From NCBI GenBank assembly GCA_019828565.1, contig JAHDYR010000059.1, positions 1-50,697 on the forward strand: a DNA stretch of 50,697 bases, read 5' to 3'. Of the stretch, positions 9,064-19,835 are shown piece after piece. The DNA is from Carpediemonas membranifera. Taxonomy: Eukaryota > Fornicata. The number at the start of each line of letters is the position of its first letter. Position 1 is the stretch's first letter. A program made the position numbers and the translations under genes. The notes below the pieces were generated by a model that was not told the DNA's origin, ran no database searches, and saw nothing but the letters and a program-made list of their open reading frames with translations.

Positions 9064-9546
9064 TCTCGGGGTGTCCTGCTCACTCGGCGTGCTGTCTGGC
9101 TTCTGGGTGATGACCTTGCTGAGGGCGGCCTCGTCTTCATCCACCTCGGCGGGCTCGGGCTCTGGCTTGGCGCCGAGCTCGGCGTTGAGAAGGGCATGGG
9201 CGTGGGAGCGCAGCTCCTCGGTCTCAGCCATGAGACGAGATACGGCCTCGATCGTGGACTTGGTTCGGTCCTGCGTGAGGGCCCGGATTTCTTGGATGGT
9301 TTTCTCAAGGGTTCTCGGGAAAGAAAGAGCGGTGATTTCGGCGAGAAGTTCTGCGTCGTTGAGTGCTTCGACGTCGACGTTGCGGACAAATCGGACATGA
9401 CTGACTTGATCCTCGGTGAGGCACTCGTAAGCCGTTATGACGGTTGTGGTAGGAGCATGCTTCTGCGCGAACGTGAGGGCGCGTTTGAACGCGCGAACGG
9501 ACTCTCTAGAGAAGTCCGATAGTGATGGCGGAATCCAATTATTCAT
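9061..9546 (-). CDS. Gypsy copy 1 gag N-terminal region
   Basis: The ATG at 9546 lies 16 nt inside the 5' LTR and is the only plausible gag start. The 160-residue product is helical and charged (MNNWIPPSLSDF, FPRTLEKTIQEIRAL, SRLMAETEELRSHA), with an acidic Pro-rich region, as expected for a matrix/capsid part of gag. It stops at 9034 in this frame, while capsid and zinc-knuckle coding continues one base out of register from 9063. Either the five-A run (element strand) has one extra base, or there is programmed +1 frameshifting; a shift in the middle of gag would be unusual for the latter. Confidence 0.75.
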
Positions 9547-9552
9547 TTCGGA

Positions 9553-9563
9553 AAGTGATCACT
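9553..9563 (-). promoter_or_regulatory. Palindromic primer-binding-site region of gypsy copy 1
   Basis: On the element strand the last base of the 5' LTR and the next nine bases form the perfect palindrome AGTGATCACT, followed by TTCC. It lacks the TGG start expected of a primer site for a tRNA 3' end. Confidence 0.5.
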
Positions 9564-9623
9564 GTGCCGGGGCGAAGAGATTGGAACATTTACATAAACT
9601 GCGGACGTGGATGCCTTATGACA
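9563..9623 (-). repeat. 5' LTR of gypsy copy 1
   Basis: This is identical over 61 bp to 5040-5100 and bordered on its outer side by the target duplicate GCAG at 9624-9627. At 61 bp it is very short for an LTR that must hold a promoter and a polyadenylation signal. Confidence 0.93.
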
Positions 9624-9627
9624 GCAG

Positions 9628-10611
9628 GTTACCGACGGAGTGGGTAGCTTCTTGCGTCATCCAGTACCTCCGCCAGTCTGCCATGCATCATCCTCCTGGT
9701 GCGCCCCCACTGTGTGGGGAGGGGGTACCCCCTTGCGCGCCGGAGGGATGCGCCGGACTGCTTGTCCGGACGCTTGCGCCCTACTGGCCCAGCTGTTTTG
9801 CCAGGCCTTCCCTATTTCGTGCTTGTTGTATGCGGTTGTCCCTTAGTGGTCCTTTGCAGCCTTCCCTCCGCCTGGCGCTACCGGAACATGTGGTGTTGTC
9901 CTCATTGGTTCCAGGCCCGCTGCGCTTGGGGTCGGTGCTCGGGCCACCTTTCCAGGCCGCCCTGTGGGTTGGGCCTGTCCCCTCTTGGTGGTGGGGGAGT
10001 TGTTTCAAGTGTGATGCAGGCATCAGAGTGCTCCCCTTGCTGCGTGGGTTGGGTTGGGTGTGCGGCCGGGCGCTACCGGAACATGTGGGGGGAAAACACC
10101 TCCCGCCGGTTCCAGGAATGTTCCGCCCTGTGCCTTGTCTTCACCCAGGGCTTTCCTCCTAGGGGTCTGGGCCTGTTCTGAGGTTCATGAGGGCCTTTTT
10201 CCCGCATAATAGACCCTCCTTCACTGTTTCATCCTCCTGTTGCAGTAGCCAGTGGAGCTCCAATATGGCCCTGGAGTTATACCACTCCCCATCTGGGCCG
10301 TGCCGCAGCCTACTTGCCATGGTGTGTGTTGCCGCAGCTTCCCAGCACTGCTCCCACCCACTTGGGCGGCCGACGCCCTGGCACTCCGCTATGATGTGGC
10401 TTTTGTGTTCCTAGCGGTTGGTCTTCCAGCCACCCGGCTACTGCCACTAGCGCCTGCGCCTGGGGGGTATAGTTGGAGGTAGTTGATCAATTCGCGTTCG
10501 GCTGCGAGTGTGCATATCGGGCATATTCTTTGGATACGGTCGCAGAGCATTTCCTGCCCAGGGTACCTCCTGCTTATGATGAGCGCGGCTCCTCGAGTTG
10601 TGTGGCTGTTG
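9628..10611 (-). other. GC-rich sequence downstream of LINE ORF2, probable 3' UTR
   Basis: There is no convincing protein-coding frame. On the minus strand this follows the LINE ORF2 stop at 10612 and, once the gypsy insertion is removed, continues into 4466-5039. Short degenerate repeats occur, such as CGCTACCGGAACATGTG at 9886 and 10069, but no terminator was recognised. Confidence 0.4.
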
Positions 10612-13536
10612 CTAGCGGAGGGGAGCGTGTTGGAGGCTGTTGCAACTACCCTCTTCAGCTCCCTCCCTGAGCATCATCTCCCCTCTGATAATCTTTGGTT
10701 TCTTGGGTGCTCTCCCGCCTGCCATTGTTTGCATTGCCTCCGCAGCTAGCACTTCGGCGGCCGCCTTGGCTGTTCGGCTACCTTTGGTGGCGATGTCTCG
10801 TGCTGTCATCTTCCATCCCCCGGCTATTGCTCTGGGTCTGGGTCCGTGAAGGTCGCTAGGGGCCAGATCTAGTACGTTGTCTGCCCACTTGTTCAGCTTT
10901 CCGATAACGGACTTGGGGTTCGCTCTTCCCCAGTCGAAGTCCGCTAGGGGCGATGGGCGGTCAGGGTCCCGGGCCGATTCGCGGATTCTAACCGCTCTTA
11001 CACCCATGTCCGCTTCCCAGCACATCCATCCCATCATCAGGCGGGCGACACCCCCTCCACCGGGTCCGGTTCCCGCCATGAGTCCTCGCCAGTCGTTCCA
11101 AAGCCTTCTGCCTCCTGGGACTTGGCCCCAGATTTCGATTCCGAATTCGATCTTTGGCCATAGGAAGGTGCGGAGGATGGACTCGGAGACAGCCGCGGGC
11201 GTGGAGCCTTTAGTCCATCCCACTCTCCGGGCGAGGGCGATGTACTTGTTCGACTGTTCTCTTTTCTTTGCGATGCATGCGCTGAGCGGATGAGGGCCAC
11301 TTGCTATCCAGAGTCCCAAGTATCGGCCTGACTCCGCTGCTCGGGTGGCCTCCCCTTGAATTCGCACTTCCGCATTTGGATTGGTACTTATGACGATGTT
11401 CTTTCCTGGGCTGATACACAGCTTGTGTGCCACTATCACTTCCACCATTGCGGCGGTGAGGGACTCCGCATCATTTTTCTTTCTTTGCCGAGATGCTCGT
11501 ATCGTCTACGAACATTGCTATGATGCCATTCCCGGGTCTGTGGTGGGTGGGGGAAGCTTCGGGTCTGGTATCTCGCCGTACTGTATTCTGAGTGACGCCT
11601 GGCTAATCCAGTTGGCCGTAAATAGTATGAATAGGGTGGGGGCGACCACGCAACCTTGCTTGACTCCTAGGTTCGTTTCGGACCATAGGTCGGATCCCCT
11701 TACCGCAATGTAGGTCCTCTCCATTGTGCTTTGTACTGCTCTGACTAGGTGGGGGTGTACACCCATATTGATCAGCTTGCTGACTAGGATGTCCCTGGGA
11801 ACCGTGTCGTACGCCTTTGCAATGTCGAGCAGCACGCTGGTCCGGTCTCCTTCTTGGTGCAGTTGGGTTAGGAGGGCGATGTGGTCTATGACTGTCTTTC
11901 CCTTCATGAAGCCGATCTGCTCTCTGGGGGTGTGCCTCTCAACTGTTGGTTTGAGCCTCCATTTGAGTACCTTCCCATATGCTCGGTAGAGGAGGGGGGT
12001 GAGTGAGATGGGTCGGTAGGATCCTGGCAGTAGCTTATCTTTCCCTACTTTGTGTATCGGGGAGATGGAGGCGTACTTCCACGTGGTGGGTAGTTCCCCA
12101 GACTCGTATACTTTCTGGAAGAGGCATGTGATTGCCCTGTAGGCCGCCTGGGGGAGGTCTCTCAGACATTCGCCCGTGATACCATCCGGGCCTCCTGCCG
12201 ATGATTTCTTCAGGGACTTGATGGCGGCCGTGACCTCCTCCTCCGTGGGGGGGTTGATCAGTTGTTTGGGCCGCCGGGATCTGGTCCCAACTAGGTGCTA
12301 TGCCACTACTGACTTGGGCGTATTGCCTCTGCAGCTCCCCTAGCTATCTCGTTTTCCCTTGTTAAGATCGACCTCTTTCCTCTGAGCATCGCCGGTAGCC
12401 CCTGCGTGTTGTTTCTCGTTCCAGAACCTGTGGACCTGGTTTGCTATGACCTTCTTGGTGGTCTTATACCCTGCCCTTGCGCTGTTTTCCACCTGCTGCG
12501 TCCACTCCTCCTTGAAGCTTTTCCATGACTTCTGGAGCTCGTTGTTCAGGGTTCGCTTGATTTCCGCGGCCCCCGCTTTGTTCCATCGGGCTAGGATGAG
12601 TTGCTTCCATACGTTCTCCGGGATCCTTTTTGCGATCTCCCTGGTCTGACGTTCCTAGCGGAAGTTTGAAATCCCACCGATAAGAGTTCCCGTATTTGGT
12701 ACTCGATTGTATCTACATGGAGCTCCACATCGGGTTGCGGCCATTCCCTTGCCCTTTCCCCGTTGCGCTCTGGGAGGACATTCCAGGTGGTTGTTCCTGG
12801 GATTTCCAGCTTGGGTTTGGCCGGTTGTTTCTTCCAATGCGGTTCGTCCCAGGTTAGCTCCACTGCCCTATGGGGGGAGCCCCAATGCCCCATCTCAGCT
12901 TTGTCAATGACTCTAGCTTTGGCCCTCGTGATCCCCCCAGATACAGCTGCATAATCCAGCGTCGAGGTGGTATTCCCACTCACTCATGTATGTGTGAGAC
13001 GAGGGGAAAACTAGGTCTAGATTGTTTCGCTGTAGTGTGGCGCTGGTGGCATGGCGCAGGCTCCGCGGGTCACGGTTCCAGTCCCCCATGATGATTATCT
13101 CGAAGCCGTGGTACTCTCTGACGATGTTTTCCAGCTGTTGGTCGAAGCGGTCTAGCTCCGCTGCGCTGCGGTCACTTGGAGGGGCGTATATGTTGATGAC
13201 TGCGATAGCCCTTGAGGTTTCGAGGATGCTAACTTGAACTCGGGGGTTCGTGCCGTCAGATACTCCTACATCCCAGGTTGCCTGTGAATGTGGGCTGATC
13301 ACCGTGGCTACGCCTAGGTTAATCTTGCCCTTTCGAGCCTTGATGGGTTTGGCGTGCCCTGCACATGCGTATTGTAGGTCCGCCCAACAGGGGACTACGG
13401 AGTTACCGTACCTGAATGTTTCCTGCAAGAGGAGGGCGTCCGGGCTCGTGTGCTTGCGAAGCGCTACCGCTATAGATCCGCTGTAGTCTTCATTGCCCGT
13501 TAAGTGTCCTTGGCTGTTAAGGGAGACTATTCGCAT
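10612..13536 (-). pseudogene. LINE ORF2: endonuclease and reverse transcriptase, broken
   Basis: Starting at the ATG at 13536, the endonuclease shows MRIVSLNSQG, LLLQETF, INIYAPPS and IIIMGDWNRDP, the signature of the exonuclease-endonuclease-phosphatase fold. RT sequence resumes near 12260 (AAIKSLKKSSAGGPDG), with YRPISLTPLLYR, LLDIAKAYDTVPRD, VKQGCVVAPTLF and a catalytic FVDD box near 11500. Distal sequence (KREQSNKYIALARRVGW) ends at 10612. Frameshifts occur near 11520 and 11480, the latter in an A-rich run, with more damage between 12.3 and 12.9 kb. The enzyme would nick target DNA and reverse-transcribe the LINE RNA. No RNase H domain was seen. Confidence 0.8.
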
Positions 13537-14191
13537 TCAGGTTGTTACTGCCTTAACCTGCACTCCTTATTCTGCACTACCTGCACACTTTCATCTTGTT
13601 GTTGGGGTTTAGCATCTGCATTGTTGCCTTCCCAATGGGTGAGCGCCTATGTCGTCGTTGTTTAGCACGTTGGGTGGGCCGCTTCCCGCCCTGTGGGTTG
13701 TTGGTGGGCGGCCCGGGTAGGCGTCTTCTTTGCCCTTGATATTTCTCCAGGACCCAGAAGCATGCGCCATTCACATGGGGTGCTTGGCCAGAACGGCTGC
13801 TTCCTCCAGAGTCCCCAGACGTGGCCCAGGTTCCCTCTTGGAGCTGATCTAGGGTGTACCACCCCTTTCACTGGCCGCGCCCTCGCGGTGCTTGTCGGGA
13901 CTTTCGTGCCAGTCTCTATAGCGCTTCTGGCCTCGCACATTGGCAGCATCGTTACCTAACTACGCATAGGTGGGAGCGACTCCTTTCGGCGCCCCTCCCA
14001 AGGCTGGAGTTCCAGCCTGCCGGACAGGCGGGTCCTCGATGGCGTTCCAACTGCCTCTTACCCGCCCCCCGGTCCCTGCGGGGAACAGGGGTTTTAAGAA
14101 AAGAAAAAGTCACCCGGGCATTGGCGCCAGTACAGCCCTTCTGGCGGGCTCCAACGCTGCACCTATTCCGGCGCCTTCACTTCACCTAGTC
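13537..14191 (-). other. Spacer between LINE ORF1-like and ORF2 regions
   Basis: This is GC-rich sequence with no long frame of its own. A short minus-strand frame at 13577-13949 has a Pro/Arg-rich composition and is not supported. Confidence 0.35.
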
Positions 14192-17100
14192 CTACACTAA
14201 CGTGCTATATATACACATCCCTTTAGACTCTGCACTCTTCCCTCCACTGCTTTGGTATGGCTCGTTACTCATGCATCTCTTGATCTGGTTCGTCGCTCTC
14301 GTGCTCCATTCCGATGCGTAGGAGCTCTTCTTCCTCGTCGCTTCCGTTGGCGGCGGCAAGCGCCTCCTCAAGCCTGGCCTCGAGGACTCTGTTTGTTTCA
14401 CGGAGCCTGAGGCTGGCTCTTTGAAGGCCTCCGATTTCTCGGCGATGCGCTGGAGGCGCTGGCGCTCGCTCGCTCCTCTTGCTAGGGCTTCCCTTTCCTT
14501 GGCCAGCTGGCCTTGGAGGTGGGCAACCTCGTTGTTCAGCCGGGAGACTTCCTCTTCGTAATGGCTCATGATCCGCTGCCGCTCTTCTTCAGCTCTTCGC
14601 TCCACCTCCGCTTGGAAGAGGGCTTGGATGTAGGCACCCATCTGATCGACCGTGCCCAGTCTTGGGTTTGGGGGCCTCTTCCCTTCGGGGCCGCCCGGCG
14701 GGGGCCGGTGCTCGAAAGCCTGGCTCAGAGGCATCGCCGGGGGTTGGCCTCTTTGTGAGGCGTGAGGATCGCCTGTCCCGGGGCCGGGTGGGGGGTTCAT
14801 CCCTCTGGGAGTGGGGTAAGCAGGGCTTACCTGGTGCGCATTAGGGGTGATGATTGCCCTTGGGGTGGGGTGGGCGGGGGGTTACCTGGCGCGGGTTGGG
14901 GGTGGGGTTTGTTTCCCCTTGGAGCCTGCTGGGGGAGGGGGTGGCGTTCACCTTCCTTTGAGATGGGTTCGGGGTGGGGACCTGTCGGTTCTCGGTGAGC
15001 GGGCCCTCAAGCAGCCCTAGGGCCGGCCACTCCATGCCTTGGTGAATCTCGTTGGTGAGCCTCTCCCGGTGCTCTTCGAGGCAGGCTCTAAGCGCGGCCC
15101 TTGCCGCGGTCACAGCCTCTTTTTGCTCTCGCTGCGACCTGTGCCCGTCGTTGTTCTGGGTGTACGGGAAGTCCCACAGGCGGATGGGGGGTAGTCTCAT
15201 CATGGGACTGCATCCCAGGGCCAGGGTGCCGTCGTATTGGGGTTCGCCCAAGGCGCTCGGGCGGCGTCTTCCAGGCTCCCCTCCTTGTTCTACTGTGCGG
15301 ATGCCCCAGTCTAGGGGAAGAACCGAGGGGAAGAAGTTGACATAATGCCTGGGCCCTCTATCTTGGCGCCGGAGTTCCGCGCTTACGATGAGTTTCGGGA
15401 CGCCCGCTGGTGCTCTATCGCCGATGTTCACCAGGCAGTGGGTGAGCCGGTGTCTCAGCTGCTGGGCTGAGCCCCCATGCATCATGTCATGCTTATGGAG
15501 CGGGACCAGCGAGGCTGCCTGGGATAGGGTCAGGAGCTCGGGGTGGAGTTTGACCGGGAGTTGCTCCATGACCCTGGGGGTCCAGGGTGGTACGGTTGCC
15601 ATAGAAGTCTGGCCAGTAGCCCTTCTCCCTTGCTACGCGGCGCCTACCGTTCCACTCGGATAGGAGCTCCACGACCAGGGGTCTCGTGCTTGGGCAGGAG
15701 TCCGGGCTGAGAACGGCTACGCCCCTCCTTTCAAGGACCCTTAGGATTCCTTTTCCTGTGCTGAACTCTTGCGCGGTCGTGTTGGCCATGTGGATTTCCT
15801 TCGGACGCGGCTTGGTGGTAAAGATCACGTGCTGTAGTTGCCCCCAGGGGTGTGATGACCTCTCGCCCTCTATGGCGGTTGATCTCTACAGCCAGGTCTG
15901 GGACCCCGTGTCCTACTCTAATGATGGGGCTTTTGTGCCCCCGTCACTTTCCCCTCCTCGTGCGATTAGTTCCGCTCCCACATCAGCCCAGGTCCACGGG
16001 TTATACAGCATGTGGATGGCCAGGGAGAGTCTTGTGTAGAAGAGCGATACATCCGCAAGCGCACAGTGACAGTAGGCTGGTGCGTTTCTGTGATAGGGGC
16101 ACAGCCCCTTGGGTTCCCTTCTCCTTTGCTGGTCGCGGGTCCAGACCTTGGCCTGCTCGGCTGCCTTCTGGTCCTCCTGTGGGAGGGTCTCTCGGACCGG
16201 GCGGTCCTCCTGGGAGGGGGGGTAGAAGAGGGTGAGGGTGCTATTGAGACGGGGGTACACCGCATCTAGGCCGGCTTCATCGATTAGGTGGGTGGCTACC
16301 CATGCCCTGGCCGTGGAATCCGGTACGTATTTGGCGCTCGTGAGGACACTTCGTTCAGCTTCCACCCCTTTGGCAGTCAGGTGGATGAACGCGTTATGGT
16401 GTCCTTCGAGACGCCGGAGGGCATCGATCATTTCCGCGCACCATGTGGTGCTGTTTGGGAATGTGCTTTCGAATCCCTGGGGGCCTGCCCAGTGGTGATG
16501 TCGACGAAGGTGGCTGGGGGCAACCGTGGAGAATTCTTGAGCTCATCAGAGCCTGGTCGAGGTCGGCCACCCGAATATCTTCGCCTAACATCCCGTGCAG
16601 ACTGGCGACGATATTCCCGTTGGCGGGGTCAAAGACTATGACCGCCCCTTCGCATATGACGGCCTCATCCCCCGCCTTGGATGCGGGTTTGGACGCTTCG
16701 AAGTCAATGCATCCGATCAGCATCCTCTTGCCCTGCGGGTTGGTGAGCGGGCAGGACGGGGGGAGTCTGCTGTTGGCTGACAGTTCTCTACCCCTTGGCG
16801 GGTTGACGTCACTATCACTGCCAGGGACTCTTCTGGCCGAGTCGTCGGCGTTGGGCCGGGGGCCATCTTGGGTACCCCCGGTCTCCGAGCCCGCACTTTC
16901 GCCGCTGGGCATGGTGGCGGGGTTCCCCCGCTAGTTGGGTTCCAACCTGCTTCGCCCCCAATGAACGAGGGGGCGACTGGATCGCCCATGTTGGGTTGGC
17001 CAGTAGTCGGGTCGCCGCCGTTGTGCGGGGCAACGCCCAGGTTGCCCCCTGGTGGGTGGGTCCGTCCTTGGGCCGCCGTTGGGCGGGCTATCACCTGCAC

Positions 17101-18067
17101 TTGCTCTGCCATTATTCGGTGGGGGGGTGACCGGGTTGCCCTCGTGGGGTGGGTTGTCGGTTTGCTCGTTGCCCTTGGGCGGGCCGTCCCCTGTGGATTC
17201 GGTGGCGAGCAGCTTGGTACCCTGGTCCGCCATCCAGATGTTTGCGATCCTGCTAACGAGGGTGGAAGCGTCGCAGAGGTCCGGGTGGATGAACTCAGGG
17301 GCCGGCATTGGCCGGGTAGTAGTATCCCATGCGGCCCACAGCTCTTTGAAGCCCGGAACCGTCCAGCGAAGCACTAAGTCTTCGGCCTCACTGCGCGCTA
17401 GCTCGTCGCCGGCAATGTTGAGGGCTGAATCCGTGGGTGTCCTGCTAACCAACACAGGTCTGGTCACCCCATCGGTCCTGCTGTAGACAGCTATCGCGGA
17501 GAACATGCCACCTTCCCAGGGCTTGACGGCCTGTCCGTCAAGGGGGGGAAGCCTCCTGCTGGGGGTCTGGGGCTAAGGGGGACGGGGGCATCCTCCCAGG
17601 CCCGACCTAGGGCCGCCCACTTGTTGTTGACGTTGTTGTGGGCTCTGTCCGCACCTGGCGCTTTCGCTGAGCCGGCTGTGGCTTGGCCGCCTGCCTTGAG
17701 GAGCCAGGCGGCGCTCTGCTGGCCGAACCTTGTCCTGATCCCAGGCCCTGTGAGGCTTTGGTGACCTGCGGCCTTGAGAGTGCTGGCAACTAGCTCGAAC
17801 AGCAAGGATCTAGCCGGTGGCGGGCTTGATACCTTGAAGTTGGCGGCGTTATCCCTCGAGAAGATCACTGTGGTGTTGTTGCACTTGGCGAGGATGGAAT
17901 CGGCTGCTCTTCGGACTTTTTGCCACTCTTCGGTCGTAGCTAAGCGTTTTCCAAGCTTGGTGAGCTCTGTTCCAGCTTCGTCTACATCATTCCCCCGGCC
18001 CATGGCTTGTTGGGGGAACTTTGTGTTTGTGGCCGAAATTGGTCTCGAAAAGTCGGAGGGGGAAAGT
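14192..18067 (-). pseudogene. LINE ORF1-like region, fragmented by frameshifts
   Basis: Eight overlapping minus-strand frames of 110-250 codons follow each other in one direction with protein-like content, suggesting one or two long ORFs broken by indels. Landmarks from 5' to 3': a helical segment near 17.95 kb (LGKRLATTEEWQKV), HPDLCDASTLVSRIANIWM near 17.25 kb, GCIDFEASKPASKAG near 16.7 kb, VATHLIDEAGLDAVYPRLNS near 16.28 kb, VRTVEQGGEPG-type sequence near 15.3 kb, and a clear coiled coil near 14.5 kb (HYEEEVSRLNNEVAHLQGQL). Coiled coils are typical of LINE ORF1 RNA-binding proteins, but no RRM or zinc knuckle was recognised. The region is unusually long for ORF1, so a second protein may be present. 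Confidence 0.5.
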
Positions 18068-18117
18068 CGCATACTGTTAGAATGGCCAGTTAATCCGGGG
18101 ATATACGGAGGATAAAC
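18068..18117 (+). repeat. Left 50-bp terminal inverted repeat
   Basis: It begins CGCATACTGTTAGAATGG and ends GGAGGATAAAC. It is a perfect reverse complement of 30152-30201. Confidence 0.9.
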
Positions 18118-18137
18118 ACCCTTTTGCACAAGAAACT

Positions 18138-18251
18138 GCAAGAAAAAATGAGATTCACCCGTATCTTTTTCACTATTTCACACGTTTCACCAACGTTGGT
18201 GAAACGTAGAGAAACGTGCGGAAGGTACGGGTAAGTCTCATTTTTGCTTGC
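18138..18251. repeat. 114-bp imperfect palindrome inside the left end
   Basis: The arms are symmetric about 18194/18195. The central 26 bp (18182-18207, core GTTTCACCAACGTTGGTGAAAC is the inner part) are a perfect palindrome, and the outer arms match with few differences (GCAAGAAAAAATGAGA against GCAAGCAAAAATGAGA on the other strand). It lies 20 bp inside the left inverted repeat and could form a long hairpin. Confidence 0.85.
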
Positions 18252-18341
18252 ATACGACGTGCTAGGGGCATTCTTGTGATTCGTAGGTAGGTGCTGATGT
18301 TGCATAACCATTCATTGCTTATTCAAAGTGATAATAACGTG

Positions 18342-18557
18342 TTAGTGGTCTTTAAGTTGCTGTATTACATCTATAAACATATCTCCTATCTCTTCCAGAA
18401 CGTGTTGTGTGTCATTCAGCCTCTCATTCACCAAAACCTCGCAATTCAGCCCAGTGATGTGATTTCGTATTTCTCGAACAGAATCTTGTATCTTGCCGAC
18501 TTCATGGAGGCAACTGGTCATATGATTAAGCCTTTCGTTCGTGGATAACCGGAACAT
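18342..18557 (-). CDS. Small coiled-coil protein, unknown
   Basis: A 71-codon frame runs from an ATG at 18557. The product is helical and contains an internal duplication: NERLNHMTSCLHEVGKIQDS resembles NERLNDTQHVLEEIGDMFID downstream, each with heptad-spaced hydrophobic residues. It diverges from the PHD gene that starts at 18592, with only 34 bp between the start codons, so a shared promoter would have to lie inside one of the genes or upstream exons exist. A potential splice acceptor (CTGCGCAG) lies just upstream at about 18570. No family is recognised. The internal repeat argues that it is real, but the small size keeps confidence low. Confidence 0.4.
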   Translation of the reverse strand: MFRLSTNERLNHMTSCLHEVGKIQDSVREIRNHITGLNCEVLVNERLNDTQHVLEEIGDMFIDVIQQLKDH

Positions 18558-18591
18558 TGTCGTCAACACCTGCGCAGTTTAAGATGAGAAT

Positions 18592-19812
18592 ATGACGACC
18601 AGTGAAACTGCGAAGAAAGCTGAGATTTCGCAGGGCACGTCTTGCGGATCGGATAAGAGAACAGAGTACCGCCGGCTGTTCGTGACTAGCTTCCTGGAAT
18701 GCTTTTTCGACGTCGCGGACATCCCAACTATCGGTCTGACGACCTCTGACGTTCATCGCGCTCTCCTTGGCATGCAGGATGTGATATCGGGCCTCTGCAA
18801 CGGCTTTCGCAAGATTGCTATTGCAAACTCCGTCAGGCGCACGACTACTGAGCCCATTCAGGCATTTGTGGCAAGTAGAAAGGGTGGCACAGAGCTCATT
18901 GGCACAAAGATACCCTACCTGGTTGTCAGAGACAGAGCAAATGCAGCTGAACACTTGCAGGAGTTTAGAAACAGGATGTCTGTGCTGTTTCGGGGACTTG
19001 GACTCCACGATGTCTCCAGTCTGATCACTTGCACCGGCATTCAATGGCCTCCAGCCGTTGTAATCAGGATCAAGCATCGCAAGCTCCAGCCTGAGCCACG
19101 TACCCCAGCAGAAACACCCGCAGAGACACCCACAAAGACTCCAGTGACAACATTGGTACCAAAGCTCAGAAAAAGAGCTGACTTGGCTACCATCAAGCCT
19201 GATTCCCCCGTCAAGAAGCTTAATTTTGATGCGCAGATGCATGAGCCTGCTCAGAAGCGATCGAGGCTCGAAGAGGCTGACTTGAAGGAGGTTGCCGCGA
19301 TGGTGACGGCTTCACTCTCCACAACTGTCACTGATCTCCTCAAGCAGTCACCCAAGGCCGTTGAAATGAACGATAAGGTCCCCGCCCTCAAGCAAGCGAC
19401 GTTTCTGAAGCTATATCAGCGTAAGTTACTGTTCGCATGCGCTGTTTGTGCCTCACCTGAATGGTACTTCAACCCAAACATGAAAAGAAACGAGTATGAA
19501 ACGTGCTATCTCTGCCATCAGTTCATGCATCTTCAGTGTGTCAGAGAGAAGAGGATTGATGGTAAGAACAGAAAGGTTTGCGCAGCTTGCAGTCTGGCAG
19601 GAAGGTCTAACAGATGTCACGCGTGTATCAAGGACGGAGACAAGTCGACAAAGGACACTGGCGTCTGCCGGTCGTGCCTAAACTGGTTCTGCGAAGAGAA
19701 ACACTTCAGCTATGCTGAGTTCCATCTCGACGGCCAGGACTATCGTGTCAGGTTCTGCGACCAGTGTATGACTGTCTACCAGAAGGTGGCGGATATGAAG
19801 CCAATTGAGTAA
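18592..19812 (+). CDS. PHD-finger/zinc-cluster protein
   Basis: This is a single-exon frame of 406 residues. The N-terminal 170 residues have no recognised domain. A Pro/Thr repeat (PAETPAETPTKTP) and basic clusters (PKLRKRAD, AQKRSRLEE) suggest a nuclear protein. Residues about 282-395 form a dense zinc region. First comes CAVC, 18 residues, CYLC, 4 residues, H-X2-C, 13 residues, CAAC, which is the canonical C4HC3 spacing of a PHD finger, usually a reader of histone H3 tails. A second module follows with CHAC, CRSC and CDQC pairs, perhaps an ADD- or RING-like extension. It converges on the caspase-like gene, with 23 bp between stops. The zinc region is confident; histone binding is inferred. 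Confidence 0.75.
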   Translation: MTTSETAKKAEISQGTSCGSDKRTEYRRLFVTSFLECFFDVADIPTIGLTTSDVHRALLGMQDVISGLCNGFRKIAIANSVRRTTTEPIQAFVASRKGGTELIGTKIPYLVVRDRANAAEHLQEFRNRMSVLFRGLGLHDVSSLITCTGIQWPPAVVIRIKHRKLQPEPRTPAETPAETPTKTPVTTLVPKLRKRADLATIKPDSPVKKLNFDAQMHEPAQKRSRLEEADLKEVAAMVTASLSTTVTDLLKQSPKAVEMNDKVPALKQATFLKLYQRKLLFACAVCASPEWYFNPNMKRNEYETCYLCHQFMHLQCVREKRIDGKNRKVCAACSLAGRSNRCHACIKDGDKSTKDTGVCRSCLNWFCEEKHFSYAEFHLDGQDYRVRFCDQCMTVYQKVADMKPIE

Positions 19813-19835
19813 GATAAATAGGGAGATTTTGAACT

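Larger units (their letters stand above)
5040..9623 (-). mobile_element. Complete Ty3/gypsy chromodomain LTR retrotransposon (gypsy copy 1)
   Basis: Two identical 61-bp repeats (5040-5100 and 9563-9623), each TG...CA when read on the element strand, flank gag, protease, RT, RNase H, integrase and chromodomain sequences in gypsy order on the minus strand. A 4-bp direct duplication GCAG borders the element (5036-5039 and 9624-9627). The layout is extremely tight: only 16 nt separate the 5' LTR from the gag ATG, and the pol stop lies inside the 3' LTR. Identical LTRs imply recent insertion. Two +1 frame changes, both in runs of five identical bases, interrupt the reading frame. Confidence 0.93.
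9628..18067 (-). mobile_element. Decayed APE-type LINE (non-LTR retrotransposon)
   Basis: The minus strand carries, in order, a long broken ORF1-like region (18.07-14.19 kb), an apurinic endonuclease-like domain (13.54-12.9 kb) and a reverse transcriptase (about 12.26-10.6 kb). This order is diagnostic of L1/I/Tad-type LINEs. Multiple frameshifts and stops show it is inactive. Its 5' part appears to continue at 30.2-30.74 kb on the far side of the 12-kb inverted-repeat element, and a gypsy element interrupts its probable 3' UTR. Confidence 0.75.

Noticed and set aside
17774-18115. Plus-strand frame ending in the left inverted repeat, sharing its last 16 residues with the minus-strand frame at 30.2 kb
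   Set aside because: The shared ending is simply the translated inverted repeat; the rest is antisense to LINE ORF1-like coding.
18526-19242. 238-codon minus-strand frame
   Set aside because: It is a Cys/Ser-rich shadow of the PHD gene, without independent motifs.
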